Notes: generated from the letters alone by a model not told the origin. A DNA stretch of 64,000 nt from Micromonospora sp. WMMD1120 (GCF_029626235.1 NZ_JARUBO010000005.1:5986001-6050000); one strand, 5' to 3'; positions 34,903 through 44,017 are shown, counted from the first letter of the stretch. Numbers and translations are program-made.

Positions 34903-35712
34903 CTACCGCATCCGCCCCTCCGGAAGTGACGCGCGGTCACCTCCGGACACGCAGTACACGTCGCCGGAGTTCGCCTCGTGCGGCAACCCGGCGAGGTACG
35001 CGGCCATGTCGCTCGCGGACACCCAGCGCTGGAACGTCATCGACTTGTCGTCACCCAGCGCAACGTCGAAGCCGTCGACGCCGAGCGCGCCGAGGCGGTC
35101 GAGGCACCGGTCGGCGACCGGACGCGCGATGGTGGTGAACTCGAACGAGAGCGCGGGCAGCGGCCGGCTCAGGCCGGCCAGCACCTCGTCCTCGAAACCC
35201 TCCACGTCGATCTTGGCGAAGGTCGGCACGCCGTACTCCTGGATGAGGGTGTCGACGGTGACCACCGGGACCTCGATGGCCGTGTCCCACACCTCGCTCT
35301 CCCACCCGCCCGCGCCGTCCGCCGCCCGGACGAAGTCGGCCGAGGCGGTCGACACCGTCGGGTTGGCCGAGTTGACGTGGAAGCGGGTGCGACCGGCGAC
35401 CGCGCCGCAGGCCGCCTCGACGATCGTCACCTGGTCGTCGTCGGCGTAGATCGCCCGGAGGGCACGCAGACACAACGGCTGCGGCTCCACGGCCACCACC
35501 ACGGCCCCGAGCCGGCGGAAGCTGCCGATGTGGTCGCCCACGTGAGACCCGATGTCGAAGACCAGGTCCCCGGCGGTGACGAACCGGGAGTAGAAGGCGT
35601 CCATCCGCGCGTCGCGCTCGACGTCGCCGTAGTACACGTCGAGCGACCGGCGCAGCGGGGACAGGGCCGGATCAACCCGGAGCGCGGCGATGGTGTCGGT
35701 GCTGCCTGTCAT
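34903..35712 (-). CDS. FkbM-family SAM-dependent methyltransferase
   Basis: 269-residue methyltransferase of the FkbM family, which O-methylates sugars or polyols. The SAM-binding loop is LVFDIGSHVGDHIG; then VVVAVEPQPLCLRAL, VVTVDTLIQEYGVPTFAKID and VEGFEDEVLAGL, the diagnostic FkbM segment. ATG 35712 is chosen because the frame upstream reads through the preceding gene's tail. It follows the LTA-synthase-like gene by 32 bases and may modify the polymer made by it (inference). Confidence 0.88.
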   Translation of the reverse strand: MTGSTDTIAALRVDPALSPLRRSLDVYYGDVERDARMDAFYSRFVTAGDLVFDIGSHVGDHIGSFRRLGAVVVAVEPQPLCLRALRAIYADDDQVTIVEAACGAVAGRTRFHVNSANPTVSTASADFVRAADGAGGWESEVWDTAIEVPVVTVDTLIQEYGVPTFAKIDVEGFEDEVLAGLSRPLPALSFEFTTIARPVADRCLDRLGALGVDGFDVALGDDKSMTFQRWVSASDMAAYLAGLPHEANSGDVYCVSGGDRASLPEGRMR

Positions 35713-35744
35713 GGTCGGGGTCCAGTCTCTCGCGGGTGGCCGGG

Positions 35745-37403
35745 TCACGACGGGCCGAAGGTGGTCAGGAAGCGGTCCCGGAAGGCGTCCATCCGCCAGA
35801 CCGGGGCCTGCGGTCCCGGTTTGAGCCCGTCCTGCCAGCCCCATCCGGAGATCCGGTCCAGCACGGCCCGGTCCCGGGTGACGATGCTGATCGGGACGTC
35901 GTGGCTGGCGTTCTCGCCGGTGACGACGGCGGCCGGTTGGTGGTCACCGAGGACGATGAACACCAAGTCGTCGTCGCCGTAGGTCTGCACGTAGGAGATG
36001 AGGCTGTTCAGCGTGTACTCGATGGAGGTGCGGTAGTCGGCCTTGATCTGGCGGGCGGTGCGCCGCTTGTCGTCCGACGCGCCGCCGGGCCTGCGGAAGG
36101 ACGAGCCGTCGCCGATGTTCGCCCAGTCGACCACCTGCGGTACGGGCGTCCAGGGGGCGTGGCTGGACACCAGCGCCAGCTCCGTCATCGTCGGCCTGTC
36201 GTCCTCGCGGGCCTGCTCGAGGCGCCGCCAACTGGCCAGGGTGTACTGGTCCGGCATGGTGCCGAAGCTGAACTTCGAGCCCCGGTACGCGAGCGACCTG
36301 GCGTCGTAGAAGCGGTCGTAGCCGTAGAAGGACCCCTCCGGCCACGCCTTGGTGACGGCGGGCATCACTCCCACGGTCTCCCAGTTCGCCCGGCGGAAGG
36401 CGCCGTTGAGGGTCATCCGGTCGCTCGCCAACAGGGTGCGGTGCCGCTGGTCGTTGTCGATCCAGAGACCGGACAGGAGGGTGGCGTGCGCGAGCCAGCT
36501 GCCGCCGCCGAAGGTCGGCGAGGTGAGGAAGCCGCTGCGCGCGCCGAACCCCGCGGCGCCCAGCCGGCTGGCGCCGTCGTCGAGGACCGCGCCGATCTGC
36601 GGGGCGAACTCCGGGTCCTCGACCGCGTCGCGGCCGTAACTCTCCACGAAGGAAATGACCACGTTCTTGCCCCGCAGCGCGGTGAGGAGCTGGTCACCCG
36701 GGGTGTCGCCGAACGGGTCCTGCTCGATCAGCGCGCCGAACGTCTCCCGGTCGTCGAGACGCAGGCGCACCTGGAACCCGTGCCCGTTGGCCAGGGTGGT
36801 GGCGGAGGTGTCGGCGATCGGCGAACCCTCGACCACCCGCACGTTGAACGCGGCGCAGACCACCCAGACGACCACCAGCGCCGTCACGACCCGGGTGGTC
36901 CCGGTGCGGTGCCCGACCAACGGGTTACGCAGCCGTCGCACCGACAGGGTGACCAGCACGGGCAGGCCGACGACCAGGACCGCCAGCGCGGCAGCGACCG
37001 CGATGGCGGTGGGCCGACCGTACGACTCGCTGAGGAAGGCGAACCCCTCGTCGAGCAGGGCCCAGTCGAGGACCGGGTCGAACGCCCGGCTGAGCGCGGC
37101 GGAGAACCCCAGGTCGAGCAGCTTCAGCAGGCCGAGCAGGCCGAGCGCCGCGCCGACGACGGTGGCGACCAGCCGACTCCACCGAGTCGGCAGGGCGAGC
37201 AGGAGGGCGACGGCCAGCAGCGCCTCCAGCGGGACCCGCACGAACGCCGCCGGGGTGAGGCGGCCGAAGTCGTACGGCAGGGTGAGCACGGTCAGCACGA
37301 GCAGCGCGGCCAGGACGGTCACCAGCCGGGCGAGGACGGTACGCCGGCGCGGCGGCGGGTCGACGCCGCCGTCGGTGGCACCCTCCGGGTGTGCGTCAGG
37401 CAT
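35745..37403 (-). CDS. LTA synthase-like membrane sulfatase-fold phosphotransferase
   Basis: 552-residue protein with about five N-terminal membrane helices and an extracytoplasmic alkaline-phosphatase/sulfatase domain, the arrangement of LtaS and related polyol-phosphate transferases. The catalytic region shows KNVVISFVESYGRDAVED, then FGGGSWLAHATLLSG (probable nucleophile Thr or Ser), YGYDRFYDARS, ALVSSHAPWTPVP and VFIVLGDHQPAAVVTG with the metal-binding DH. ATG 37403 has GGAGGG upstream; the longer open frame to 38447 overlaps the next gene and is not real. Mycobacteria and related groups lack classical LTA, so the product may be another glycerol- or polyol-phosphate polymer (inference). 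Confidence 0.87.
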   Translation of the reverse strand: MPDAHPEGATDGGVDPPPRRRTVLARLVTVLAALLVLTVLTLPYDFGRLTPAAFVRVPLEALLAVALLLALPTRWSRLVATVVGAALGLLGLLKLLDLGFSAALSRAFDPVLDWALLDEGFAFLSESYGRPTAIAVAAALAVLVVGLPVLVTLSVRRLRNPLVGHRTGTTRVVTALVVVWVVCAAFNVRVVEGSPIADTSATTLANGHGFQVRLRLDDRETFGALIEQDPFGDTPGDQLLTALRGKNVVISFVESYGRDAVEDPEFAPQIGAVLDDGASRLGAAGFGARSGFLTSPTFGGGSWLAHATLLSGLWIDNDQRHRTLLASDRMTLNGAFRRANWETVGVMPAVTKAWPEGSFYGYDRFYDARSLAYRGSKFSFGTMPDQYTLASWRRLEQAREDDRPTMTELALVSSHAPWTPVPQVVDWANIGDGSSFRRPGGASDDKRRTARQIKADYRTSIEYTLNSLISYVQTYGDDDLVFIVLGDHQPAAVVTGENASHDVPISIVTRDRAVLDRISGWGWQDGLKPGPQAPVWRMDAFRDRFLTTFGPS

Positions 37404-37501
37404 CGCCCTCCGTTCCTGGTGCGGCAGCCGACGTACGCGCGTCACGAGCGACAACCCGGGCATCCTTCCATGATCACTGATGGGCGGGGCGTGTGGGTGG
37501 C

Positions 37502-38365
37502 TCAGACGCGGGCCGTCCCGCCCCGGGAAAGAACCGCCGACCGGTGCTCCGGCCAAGGCAGCAACAGCTCGGCCTTGCCCACCCCCAGCCCGGCGCCGAC
37601 GTGCCCGGCGTGCAGGCTGGCCGCGCTGGCGGCGTGGGCCAGCCCGGCCGCGATCTCGTGCCGCGTGCTCCGCCGCAGGTGACGGGTCGTCCACAGCCAG
37701 CGCACGTCGCGTCCGAACGACTCGAGGAGCAGCGCCAGCGACGCCAGCACCAGCACCGTGGTCGGCATCGCGGGCAACGCGCCGCCCATCGCCACCGTCA
37801 GCACCACGCCCTGGATCGCCGCCACGACCTTGCGCCAGTAGCGCGGCGGCAGCGACCCGCGCATCCACCCCAGCACCCAACTGGCGGCGACGAACACGTA
37901 CCGCATCGCGCCGATCAGGAGCACCCACGCCCCCACCGTGGGTGCCACGTACACGCAGAGCACCAGGACCAGGAAGGAATCGATCTCCATGTCGAAGCGC
38001 GCGCCCAGCGCGGTGCTGGTCCCGGTGCGGCGGGCCGTGTACCCGTCCACCGCGTCGAGGACCAGCGCCACGCTGGTGAGGACGACGATGACCGCGACCG
38101 GCGCCGGCCGGTTGAACGACTCCACCACCAGGGCGGTCACACCGCCGGTCAGGATCGCCCGGGTCAACGTCACCCGGTCCGCCGGGCTCAGGCCGCGTGC
38201 GGCCGACCGGGTCAGACCCCGGCTGAGCAGGAGGCACAGCGCCATCCCGTACGCCAGCCCGGCCGCCCACCCCGCCGCGCCCAGGCCGACCGTCTCCGCG
38301 AGCGCCGCCAGCACGACGATCTGCACGATCAGCCCGAGGACCGGACCCGTTCGAAGCGTTGCCAT
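37502..38365 (-). CDS. CDP-alcohol phosphatidyltransferase family enzyme
   Basis: 287-residue membrane enzyme of the CDP-OH-P-transferase family, which joins CDP-diacylglycerol or another CDP-alcohol to an alcohol acceptor. The catalytic DG(x2)AR(x8)G(x3)D(x3)D motif is visible as DAVDGYTARRTGTSTALG followed by ARFDMEIDS. About eight membrane helices. Start ATG 38365 has GGAGG 5-6 bases upstream. It is followed by the LTA-synthase-like gene 98 bases on, so the two probably act in the same envelope-lipid or polymer pathway. Substrate (inositol, glycerol, polyol) cannot be told. Confidence 0.88.
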   Translation of the reverse strand: MATLRTGPVLGLIVQIVVLAALAETVGLGAAGWAAGLAYGMALCLLLSRGLTRSAARGLSPADRVTLTRAILTGGVTALVVESFNRPAPVAVIVVLTSVALVLDAVDGYTARRTGTSTALGARFDMEIDSFLVLVLCVYVAPTVGAWVLLIGAMRYVFVAASWVLGWMRGSLPPRYWRKVVAAIQGVVLTVAMGGALPAMPTTVLVLASLALLLESFGRDVRWLWTTRHLRRSTRHEIAAGLAHAASAASLHAGHVGAGLGVGKAELLLPWPEHRSAVLSRGGTARV

Positions 38366-38477
38366 CGTGCCTCCGTGACTCTGGTGGGTGACCCTGACCG
38401 TCATCACGGGAACCATGACCGATCGGTTCATTTTGAGCGCGACTCACCAGGGTTGTGCCGGAGGACGTGCCCCGGGA

Positions 38478-38503
38478 ACGGCCGACTAATCGTCAGCGGC
38501 CGT
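38478..38503 (-). terminator. Hairpin after methionine aminopeptidase
   Basis: Arms ACGGCCG and CGGCCGT with a 12-base loop, 20 bases past the aminopeptidase stop. Modest stability, no U tract. Confidence 0.4.
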
Positions 38504-38522
38504 CGGGATCGGGACTGTCGGG

Positions 38523-39296
38523 TCAGGACCGGGGCAGGGTGAGCACCTCGGCTCCGTCGTCGGTGATGGCGATCGTGTGCTCGCTGTGCGCCGTCCGGCA
38601 GCCGGTCACACTGCGCAGTGTCCAACCGTCGCGGTCGGTGACCAGGGTGGCGGTGTCCGCCATCACCCACGGCTCCAGCGCCAGCAGCAGCCCGGGGCGC
38701 AGCCGGTAGCCGCGACCGGGCCGCCCGGTGTTGGAGACGTGCGGGTCCTGGTGCATCGTCGAGCCGACGCCGTGGCCGCCGAACTCGGTGTTGATCGAGT
38801 AGCCCGCCGCGCCGAGGACGGTGCCGATGGCGTGGGAGATGTCCCCGATGTGGGCTCCCGGGCGGGCGGCGGCGATGCCGGCGGCCAACGCCCGCTGGGT
38901 CGCGTCGATGAGCGCGACGCTCTCCGCCGGCCGCGCGTCTCCCACGATGAAGCTGATCGCCGAGTCGGCGACGACCCCACCCAGCGAGACCGCGAGGTCG
39001 AGGCTCAGCAGGTCCCCGTCGGCGAGCCGGTAGTCGTGCGGCAGCCCGTGCAGCACGGCGTCGTTGACCGACGTGCAGATGTAGTGGCCGAACGGCCCGC
39101 GCCCGAAGGACGGCTCGTAGTCGACGTAGCAGGACTGCGCCCCGGCCTCGACGATCATCTCGTGCGCCCACCGGTCGATGTCGAGCAGGTTGGTGCCGAC
39201 GCGGGCGCGACTCTTCAGCGCCTGGAGAATGCTGGCGACCAGGGCGCCGGTGGCCCGCGCCCGCGGCAGGTCGGTCGGGTCCAGAATCTCGATCAT
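38523..39296 (-). CDS. map: Type I methionine aminopeptidase
   Basis: 257-residue cytoplasmic metallopeptidase removing the initiator methionine. The metal ligands are visible: Asp in SLDLAVSLGG, Asp in VVADSAISF, His in FGGHGVGSTMHQDPHV, Glu in LLALEPWVM and Glu in AHSEHTIAI. The length matches type Ib/Ic enzymes without N-terminal extension. ATG 39296 has GGAGGG upstream; the extra 7 codons to 39317 are less likely. It is divergent from the small XRE gene, which may regulate it. Such extra, non-ribosomal-cluster Map paralogues are common in actinomycetes. Confidence 0.93.
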   Translation of the reverse strand: MIEILDPTDLPRARATGALVASILQALKSRARVGTNLLDIDRWAHEMIVEAGAQSCYVDYEPSFGRGPFGHYICTSVNDAVLHGLPHDYRLADGDLLSLDLAVSLGGVVADSAISFIVGDARPAESVALIDATQRALAAGIAAARPGAHIGDISHAIGTVLGAAGYSINTEFGGHGVGSTMHQDPHVSNTGRPGRGYRLRPGLLLALEPWVMADTATLVTDRDGWTLRSVTGCRTAHSEHTIAITDDGAEVLTLPRS

Positions 39297-39321
39297 GCGG
39301 CGCCCTCCTCGGACCAATAAG

Positions 39322-39352
39322 TATCCCGGCCATATTATCCCGGTACTAGAAT
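39322..39352 (+). promoter_or_regulatory. Direct repeats and -10 box in the Map/XRE divergent gap
   Basis: TATCCCGG occurs twice, at 39322-39329 and 39336-39343, 14 bases apart, and TAGAAT at 39347-39352 fits a -10 box. With ATG 39359 only seven bases after the -10 box, the XRE mRNA could be leaderless. The repeats could be the operator of the XRE protein (inference). Confidence 0.45.
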
Positions 39353-39358
39353 CGCGTC

Positions 39359-39661
39359 ATGGTCAGGTTGCCGCTCACTCCCGCCGAGGTCGAACGCGGT
39401 CAGCGCCTCGGCGCCCTGCTGCGCCGAGCCCGGGGAGAGCGGTCGATGCTCCTCACCGCCCTCGACGCGGGCGTGTCGCCGGAGACCCTCCGGAAGATCG
39501 AGTCCGGCCGCATCGCCACCCCCGCCTTCCCCACGATCGCGGCGATCGCCGACGTCCTCGGCCTCTCCCTCGACGCCGTCTGGGCCGAGATCAACACGTC
39601 GGACGACGGGGTGGCGCTCGCCCCTGCCGAGCGACAGTCGCGCGAGCGGCTGGCCTCGTAA
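39359..39661 (+). CDS. Small XRE-family DNA-binding regulator
   Basis: 100-residue single-domain regulator. The helix-turn-helix is RLGALLRRARGERS followed by LLTALDAGVSPETLRKIESG and IATPAFPTIAAIADVLGL, the usual Cro/C1 pattern. Divergent from the methionine aminopeptidase gene with 62 bases between, sharing a promoter region with two direct repeats. Probably autoregulatory and perhaps controls map. Confidence 0.86.
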   Translation: MVRLPLTPAEVERGQRLGALLRRARGERSMLLTALDAGVSPETLRKIESGRIATPAFPTIAAIADVLGLSLDAVWAEINTSDDGVALAPAERQSRERLAS

Positions 39662-39837
39662 CCCGGGGAACAGGCCCGTCCCGGCCGACGAGCGACCGGG
39701 ACCAGCGGGTACGGAGTCTCAGGAGGCGGTGGTGAGACGGCCGTCCTCCCCGACGGTCGTCGTGGTACCCGGGTCGCCACCGCCGACGGAGGCGGCGGTT
39801 CTGGCCTACCGCGCAGCGGACGGGCGGAAACCGCCGG

Positions 39838-40587
39838 TCAGGTCGCGTCCGGCAGCCACGGGGCGAGCACCGAGGGGTCGGCCACGTACGCCTGGGCCTG
39901 CTCGCGCTCCGCGGCGGTGAGGGTCAACGCGCGCAGGCGGGCGCCCCACTCGGATATCTGCTCCGCCTTCTCCAGAGCGATGGCCAACTCGATCAGCCCG
40001 GCCAGCGCCATCGCCTGCTCGACCACCGGAGCGTCCTCGGCGCGGCGGCGCATCCCCGAGTCCAACGCCCGGTAGGCCGCCCGGTCGTCGGTCTTGAACT
40101 CCCGCAGTATCCGCGCGTTGTCCAGCACCCGGGCCAGACCCTCCAGCTTCTTCGACCCGCCGTACTCCACCTCCTCCGGCTCGTCCCGGCGGATGAAGGT
40201 GATGGTGTTGCCGGACGGGTCGACGACGCTGAACCGGGACGCCCCGGCCCGGTAGCGGGTCATCCGGGGCAGCCCCTTGATGAGCACCTTGCCGTAGGCG
40301 CGACGCATCGCCTCGGCGAACGCCGCGTGGTACGGCGCGACAGCGTCGACCATCACCAGGCAAGCGCCGGAGAACTCCTTCGCCGGGTCCAGGTCCTTCG
40401 GGGCCGGCCCGTAGTGCAGCTGGAACCCGCTCCACGCGAAGGCCAGGTACACGTACGGCTTGAGTTGCTGGTAGGTCACCTCGAACCCGAGCGCCCGCCA
40501 GAACGCCAGGGTCTCCTCCGGCGCCGGGCAGGGCAGCAGCGGCACCGTGGTCTCGTTCGGCTGGACTCTGTCCGCACTGGTCGTCAT
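39838..40587 (-). CDS. VOC-superfamily protein with helical C-terminal extension
   Basis: 249-residue protein. The first about 135 residues are a glyoxalase/bleomycin-resistance (vicinal oxygen chelate) domain: PCPAPEETLAFWRALGFEVTY, FQLHYGP and FSVVDPSGNTITFI. The rest is helical (LDNARILREFKTDDRAAYRALDS without a known family; key run ARILREFKTDD) and ends GSVLAPWLPDAT-like. The role may be ligand sequestration or an enzyme. ATG 40587. No operon partner. Confidence 0.8.
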   Translation of the reverse strand: MTTSADRVQPNETTVPLLPCPAPEETLAFWRALGFEVTYQQLKPYVYLAFAWSGFQLHYGPAPKDLDPAKEFSGACLVMVDAVAPYHAAFAEAMRRAYGKVLIKGLPRMTRYRAGASRFSVVDPSGNTITFIRRDEPEEVEYGGSKKLEGLARVLDNARILREFKTDDRAAYRALDSGMRRRAEDAPVVEQAMALAGLIELAIALEKAEQISEWGARLRALTLTAAEREQAQAYVADPSVLAPWLPDAT

Positions 40588-40746
40588 TCGGCGCTCCCGG
40601 TCCGGTCGGCAGGCCGGCCATTGTGCCAGGACGAGGCACCGTGTCGCCGTCTCCTACCCGGGGAGGAGGCCCGCTCCGCCCACCGGCCGCGACCGGGGCT
40701 TTCGGTCGGACGCCGACGACGGGCACCGCCAGGAGCATCTACAGAC

Positions 40747-41673
40747 ATGACAGTCACCCTGCGCCGGGCGGCACACTGGCACCGCCCACTGATGGTCTTC
40801 GTGTCCACGATGGCGGCGCTCGCCGTCGTCACCACCGTCGGCATCGTCGCCGACCCCCGCGTCCTCACCGGCGCGCCGATCTGGCTCAAGCCGTTCAAGT
40901 TCGCGGTGTCCTTCGTGCTCTACGGCGGCACGCTGGCCTGGATGCTCAGCCTGCTGCCGAGGCGCAGCCGCGTGGCGGAGCGGGCGGTCACCGTCATCGT
41001 CGCGGTCGCGGTGATCGAGATGGTGGTGATCGTCGCCCAGGTGGTACGCGGACAGACCAGCCACTTCAACGACAGCAGCCCGCTGAACACCGCGCTGTTC
41101 GCCATCATGGGAGCGGCGATCATGGTGCTCTTCGTCGCACACCTCGTCCTCGGGATCGTGCTGCTGATCCGGCGGATCCCCGACCGGGTGGCCAACCGCG
41201 CGGTCGGCTGGGGCCTCGGACTGTCCGCGCTCGGCATGCTCGCGGCGGTGCCGATGACGCTGCCGATCCAGGACCCGGGCATCGAGGGGATCTCCGGGGC
41301 GCACAGCGTGGGCGTCGTCGACGGCGGGCCGGGGTTGCCCGTGCTCGGCTGGAGCACCACGGGCGGTGACCTGCGGATCGGGCACTTCGTGGGGTTGCAC
41401 GCCCTCCAGGCGCTGCCGATACTGGCGATCGTGCTGAGCCGGTTCGCCACCCGACTGGACGAGCGCACCCGGGCCCGGCTCGTCGTCGTGGCGGGCACCG
41501 CGTACGGCGTACTCACCGTGTTGTTGACCTGGCAGGCCCTGCGCGGGCAGCCGCTGCTGCGCCCGGACGCGCTCACGCTGGCCGCGGTGGCGGCGCTGGC
41601 GGTCGCGACAGCGACCGCCGCCGGCTTGGTGCTGGCCCGCCGCCGCCGTCCGGAACTGGCGCTGGCCGCGTGA
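40747..41673 (+). CDS. Integral membrane protein of unknown function
   Basis: 308-residue protein with about eight membrane helices (LMVFVSTMAALAVVTTVGIV, WLKPFKFAVSFVLYGGTLAW, IMGAAIMVLFVAHLVLGIVL and others). No family recognised; the segment GAPIWLKPFKFAVSF followed later by HFVGLHALQALPIL is seen in actinobacterial hypothetical proteins. ATG 40747. Its stop overlaps the next gene (GTGA), starting a four-gene operon that includes a two-component system, so it may belong to the response controlled by it. Confidence 0.72.
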   Translation: MTVTLRRAAHWHRPLMVFVSTMAALAVVTTVGIVADPRVLTGAPIWLKPFKFAVSFVLYGGTLAWMLSLLPRRSRVAERAVTVIVAVAVIEMVVIVAQVVRGQTSHFNDSSPLNTALFAIMGAAIMVLFVAHLVLGIVLLIRRIPDRVANRAVGWGLGLSALGMLAAVPMTLPIQDPGIEGISGAHSVGVVDGGPGLPVLGWSTTGGDLRIGHFVGLHALQALPILAIVLSRFATRLDERTRARLVVVAGTAYGVLTVLLTWQALRGQPLLRPDALTLAAVAALAVATATAAGLVLARRRRPELALAA

Positions 41674-42113
41674 CCGCAACGCTGTTCACGGTGACGTTCG
41701 CGGTGGCCGCGCCGTTCTGGGCGCTGATGATCCTGCTGCCGCGCTGGTCGTGGACCGCCCGGATCATCGCCTCGCCGCTGATCGTGCTGCCGGTCGTGGT
41801 GATCTACGCCGTGCTGGTGCTCCCGGCGTTCGGCGAGGTCCTGCCGGCGGTGGCGTCGCCGACCCTCGACGGGGTGCGTGACCTGCTCGGCACCGCCGAC
41901 GGTGCGGCGGCGGGCTGGGCGCACATGGTCGCGTTCGATCTGTTCGTCGGTCGCTGGGCGTGGCTGGACAGCCGGGAACGGGGGGTGCCGGCGCTGGTCA
42001 TGGGGCCGGTGCTGGTGCTGACCATCCTGCTCGGACCGCTCGGCCTGGCCGCGTACCTCGCGGTGCGGCCCCGCTGGCGGCGGCCGGTGACCGACCCGCC
42101 GCGCCTAGGCTGA
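41670..42113 (+). CDS. ABA4-like (DUF4281) membrane protein
   Basis: 147-residue membrane protein with four helices. AHMVAFDLFVGRWAWLDSR and LVLTILLGPLGLAAYLAVR are characteristic of the ABA4-like/DUF4281 family; plant ABA4 is needed for neoxanthin synthesis, while bacterial members are unassigned. GTG 41670 overlaps the preceding stop. Four bases separate it from the kinase start. Confidence 0.8.
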   Translation: MTATLFTVTFAVAAPFWALMILLPRWSWTARIIASPLIVLPVVVIYAVLVLPAFGEVLPAVASPTLDGVRDLLGTADGAAAGWAHMVAFDLFVGRWAWLDSRERGVPALVMGPVLVLTILLGPLGLAAYLAVRPRWRRPVTDPPRLG

Positions 42114-42117
42114 CGTC

Positions 42118-43350
42118 GTGGGCTGGCTGGGTCGACTGTTCGACATTCGCAACAGTCTCGTGCGGATGGCGCTGCTCATCCTCAGCGGACTGTGCTACCT
42201 GGTCGTCGTCCCGCACTCGGCCCGCCCACCGACGGTGACACAGTGGATTCTCGCGCTGCTCGCGTTCGCCGTGGGGCTGGCGGCGCACCACCGCACGGTG
42301 GTCAACCTGGTGGCGCAGGCGGGCCTGCTGGCGGTCGCGATCTGGCAGGTCGACGACGCCACGATCAACCAGGTGGGGGCCAGTTGGGCGCTCCTGGAAG
42401 TCACCATGCGGGCGCGGCGGGCGGCGACGGTCTGGCCGGCCACCGCCCTGCTGGTGGTGGTCAACCTGTCCGGCTCGATCGGCGACCCCGCCCGCCAGGT
42501 CGTCTCCGGTGTCGTCGGGTTGGCCCTGGAGGTCGGCGTGCCGGTGCTGCTCGGCCTGGTCATCCGCGCCAACCGGGAGTTGGGTCGGCAGGCGGTCGAG
42601 CGGGCCGCCGCCGAGCAGCGCCGGCAGGAGTCGGAGAGCCGGGCCGCACGCGCCGACGAGCGCAGCGCCATCGCCCGCGAGCTGCACGACGTCGTCGCGC
42701 ACCACGTGGCGTCGATGGTCCTGCGGGTCGGTGTCGCCCGGCACGTGCTCACCGACCTGGACCCCCGGGTGGGCGCGGTCTTCGACGACGTGCACGGCAC
42801 CGGCACCGCGGCCCTCGCGGAGCTGCGCCGGCTGGTCGCGGTGCTGCGCGACCCCGACGGGGTACGCGGCGACGCGGCGCTGACCGCGATCGAGCCCTCG
42901 GCGCTGCCGGCGGCGATCGGCGCGGCCGTCGACCGGGCCCGGCAGGCCGGCGTCACCGTGGAGGCCGACCTGGACCCGGCGATCGGTACGCTCGACGCGG
43001 CGCGCGGCATGGCGGTGCTGCGACTGACCCAGGAGGCGCTGACCAACGTGGCCAAACACGCGGGGACGGCAGCGCTCGCGCACGTCGAGATAGCCGTGCG
43101 CGACGGGTCCGTGCACTGGTCGGTCACCGACGACCGGCGCGGTGGAGCACCGGCGGGGCTGCCGAGCGGGGGCGGGCACGGCATCACCGGAATGCGGGAA
43201 CGCGTCGAGGTCCTGGGCGGTCGGCTGGAGGTGGGCCCGACCGACACCGGGTGGCGGGTGCGGACGGTCCTGCCGGCGGTGGCCGCCGGGTCGCCGCTGC
43301 CACGGGAGCGGGAGGCGCCGGCCGCCTCGCCCGCGCCGGAGCCGGCGTGA
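42118..43350 (+). CDS. NarL-type sensor histidine kinase (HisKA_3)
   Basis: 410-residue kinase. About five N-terminal membrane helices form the sensor, followed by a coiled-coil-like AAEQRRQESESRAARADER and the dimerisation domain with phospho-acceptor His190 (IARELHDVVAHHVASM). The ATP domain has QEALTNVAKHAG (N box) and GHGITGMRERVEVLGG (G box). The Ala/Pro tail after residue 390 is low-complexity. Starts at GTG 42118 and overlaps the response regulator (GTGA). Signal unknown. Confidence 0.93.
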   Translation: MGWLGRLFDIRNSLVRMALLILSGLCYLVVVPHSARPPTVTQWILALLAFAVGLAAHHRTVVNLVAQAGLLAVAIWQVDDATINQVGASWALLEVTMRARRAATVWPATALLVVVNLSGSIGDPARQVVSGVVGLALEVGVPVLLGLVIRANRELGRQAVERAAAEQRRQESESRAARADERSAIARELHDVVAHHVASMVLRVGVARHVLTDLDPRVGAVFDDVHGTGTAALAELRRLVAVLRDPDGVRGDAALTAIEPSALPAAIGAAVDRARQAGVTVEADLDPAIGTLDAARGMAVLRLTQEALTNVAKHAGTAALAHVEIAVRDGSVHWSVTDDRRGGAPAGLPSGGGHGITGMRERVEVLGGRLEVGPTDTGWRVRTVLPAVAAGSPLPREREAPAASPAPEPA

Positions 43351-43973
43351 TCCGGGTGCTGCTGGTCGACGACCAGCACCTCATCCGCGCCGGGCTGCGC
43401 ATGCTCTGCGACGCGCAGCCCGACATCGAGGTCGTCGGAGAGGCCGACAACGGCCGCGAGGCGATCAGCCTCGCCGCGCGGCTGCTGCCGGACGTCGTCG
43501 TCATGGACCTGCGCATGCCCGGTGTCGACGGGATCACCGCGACCAGCCGGATCCTGGCCGAGCGTCCCGCCACCCGGGTCCTGGTGCTGACCACGTTCGG
43601 CGACGACGACCACCTCTATCCCGCGCTGACCGCCGGCGCCTGCGGGTTCCTGCTCAAGGACGCGCCGCCGACCGAGCTGCTGGACGGCATCCGCAGGGCG
43701 GCCGTCGGCGACAGCCCGTTCAGCCCGGAGGTGCTACGGCGTCTCGTGCAGCGCGCGGTGCACGCCCGACCGGACACCCCTCCGGCGCTGTCCGGGCTGA
43801 CCGCCCGGGAACGGGACGTGCTGCACCTGGTCGCCGAGGGCCTGTCCAACAGTGAGATCGCCGACCGGCTCCACATCGGCGTCACCACCGTCAAGACCCA
43901 CATCACCAGCCTGATGACAAAGACCGACAGCCCCAACCGGGTACGCCTGGCGCTGTGCGCCCGGGGCGTCTGA
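43347..43973 (+). CDS. NarL/LuxR-type response regulator
   Basis: 208-residue regulator paired with the overlapping kinase. Receiver: acidic pair LLVDDQHLI, phospho-acceptor Asp54 (VVVMDLRMPGVDG), Thr in VLTTFGDDD and Lys in FLLKDAPP. LuxR helix-turn-helix at LTARERDVLHLVAEGLSNSE and IADRLHIGVTTVKTHI. GTG 43347. Confidence 0.95.
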   Translation: MIRVLLVDDQHLIRAGLRMLCDAQPDIEVVGEADNGREAISLAARLLPDVVVMDLRMPGVDGITATSRILAERPATRVLVLTTFGDDDHLYPALTAGACGFLLKDAPPTELLDGIRRAAVGDSPFSPEVLRRLVQRAVHARPDTPPALSGLTARERDVLHLVAEGLSNSEIADRLHIGVTTVKTHITSLMTKTDSPNRVRLALCARGV

Positions 43974-44009
43974 CGCTCGGCCGCGGCGACACCGGCGAGA
44001 ATTGTTCCT

Positions 44010-44017
44010 CGTATACG
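44010..44017. promoter_or_regulatory. Short palindrome upstream of GntR gene
   Basis: CGTATACG, an 8-base perfect palindrome 33 bases before the GntR start. FCD-type GntR operators often hold a G-T-ATAC-type dyad, so this may be an autoregulatory site. Confidence 0.35.

Noticed and set aside
37404..38447. N-terminal extension of the LTA-synthase-like protein
   Set aside because: It overlaps the CDP-alcohol transferase gene in another frame and has no membrane helices.
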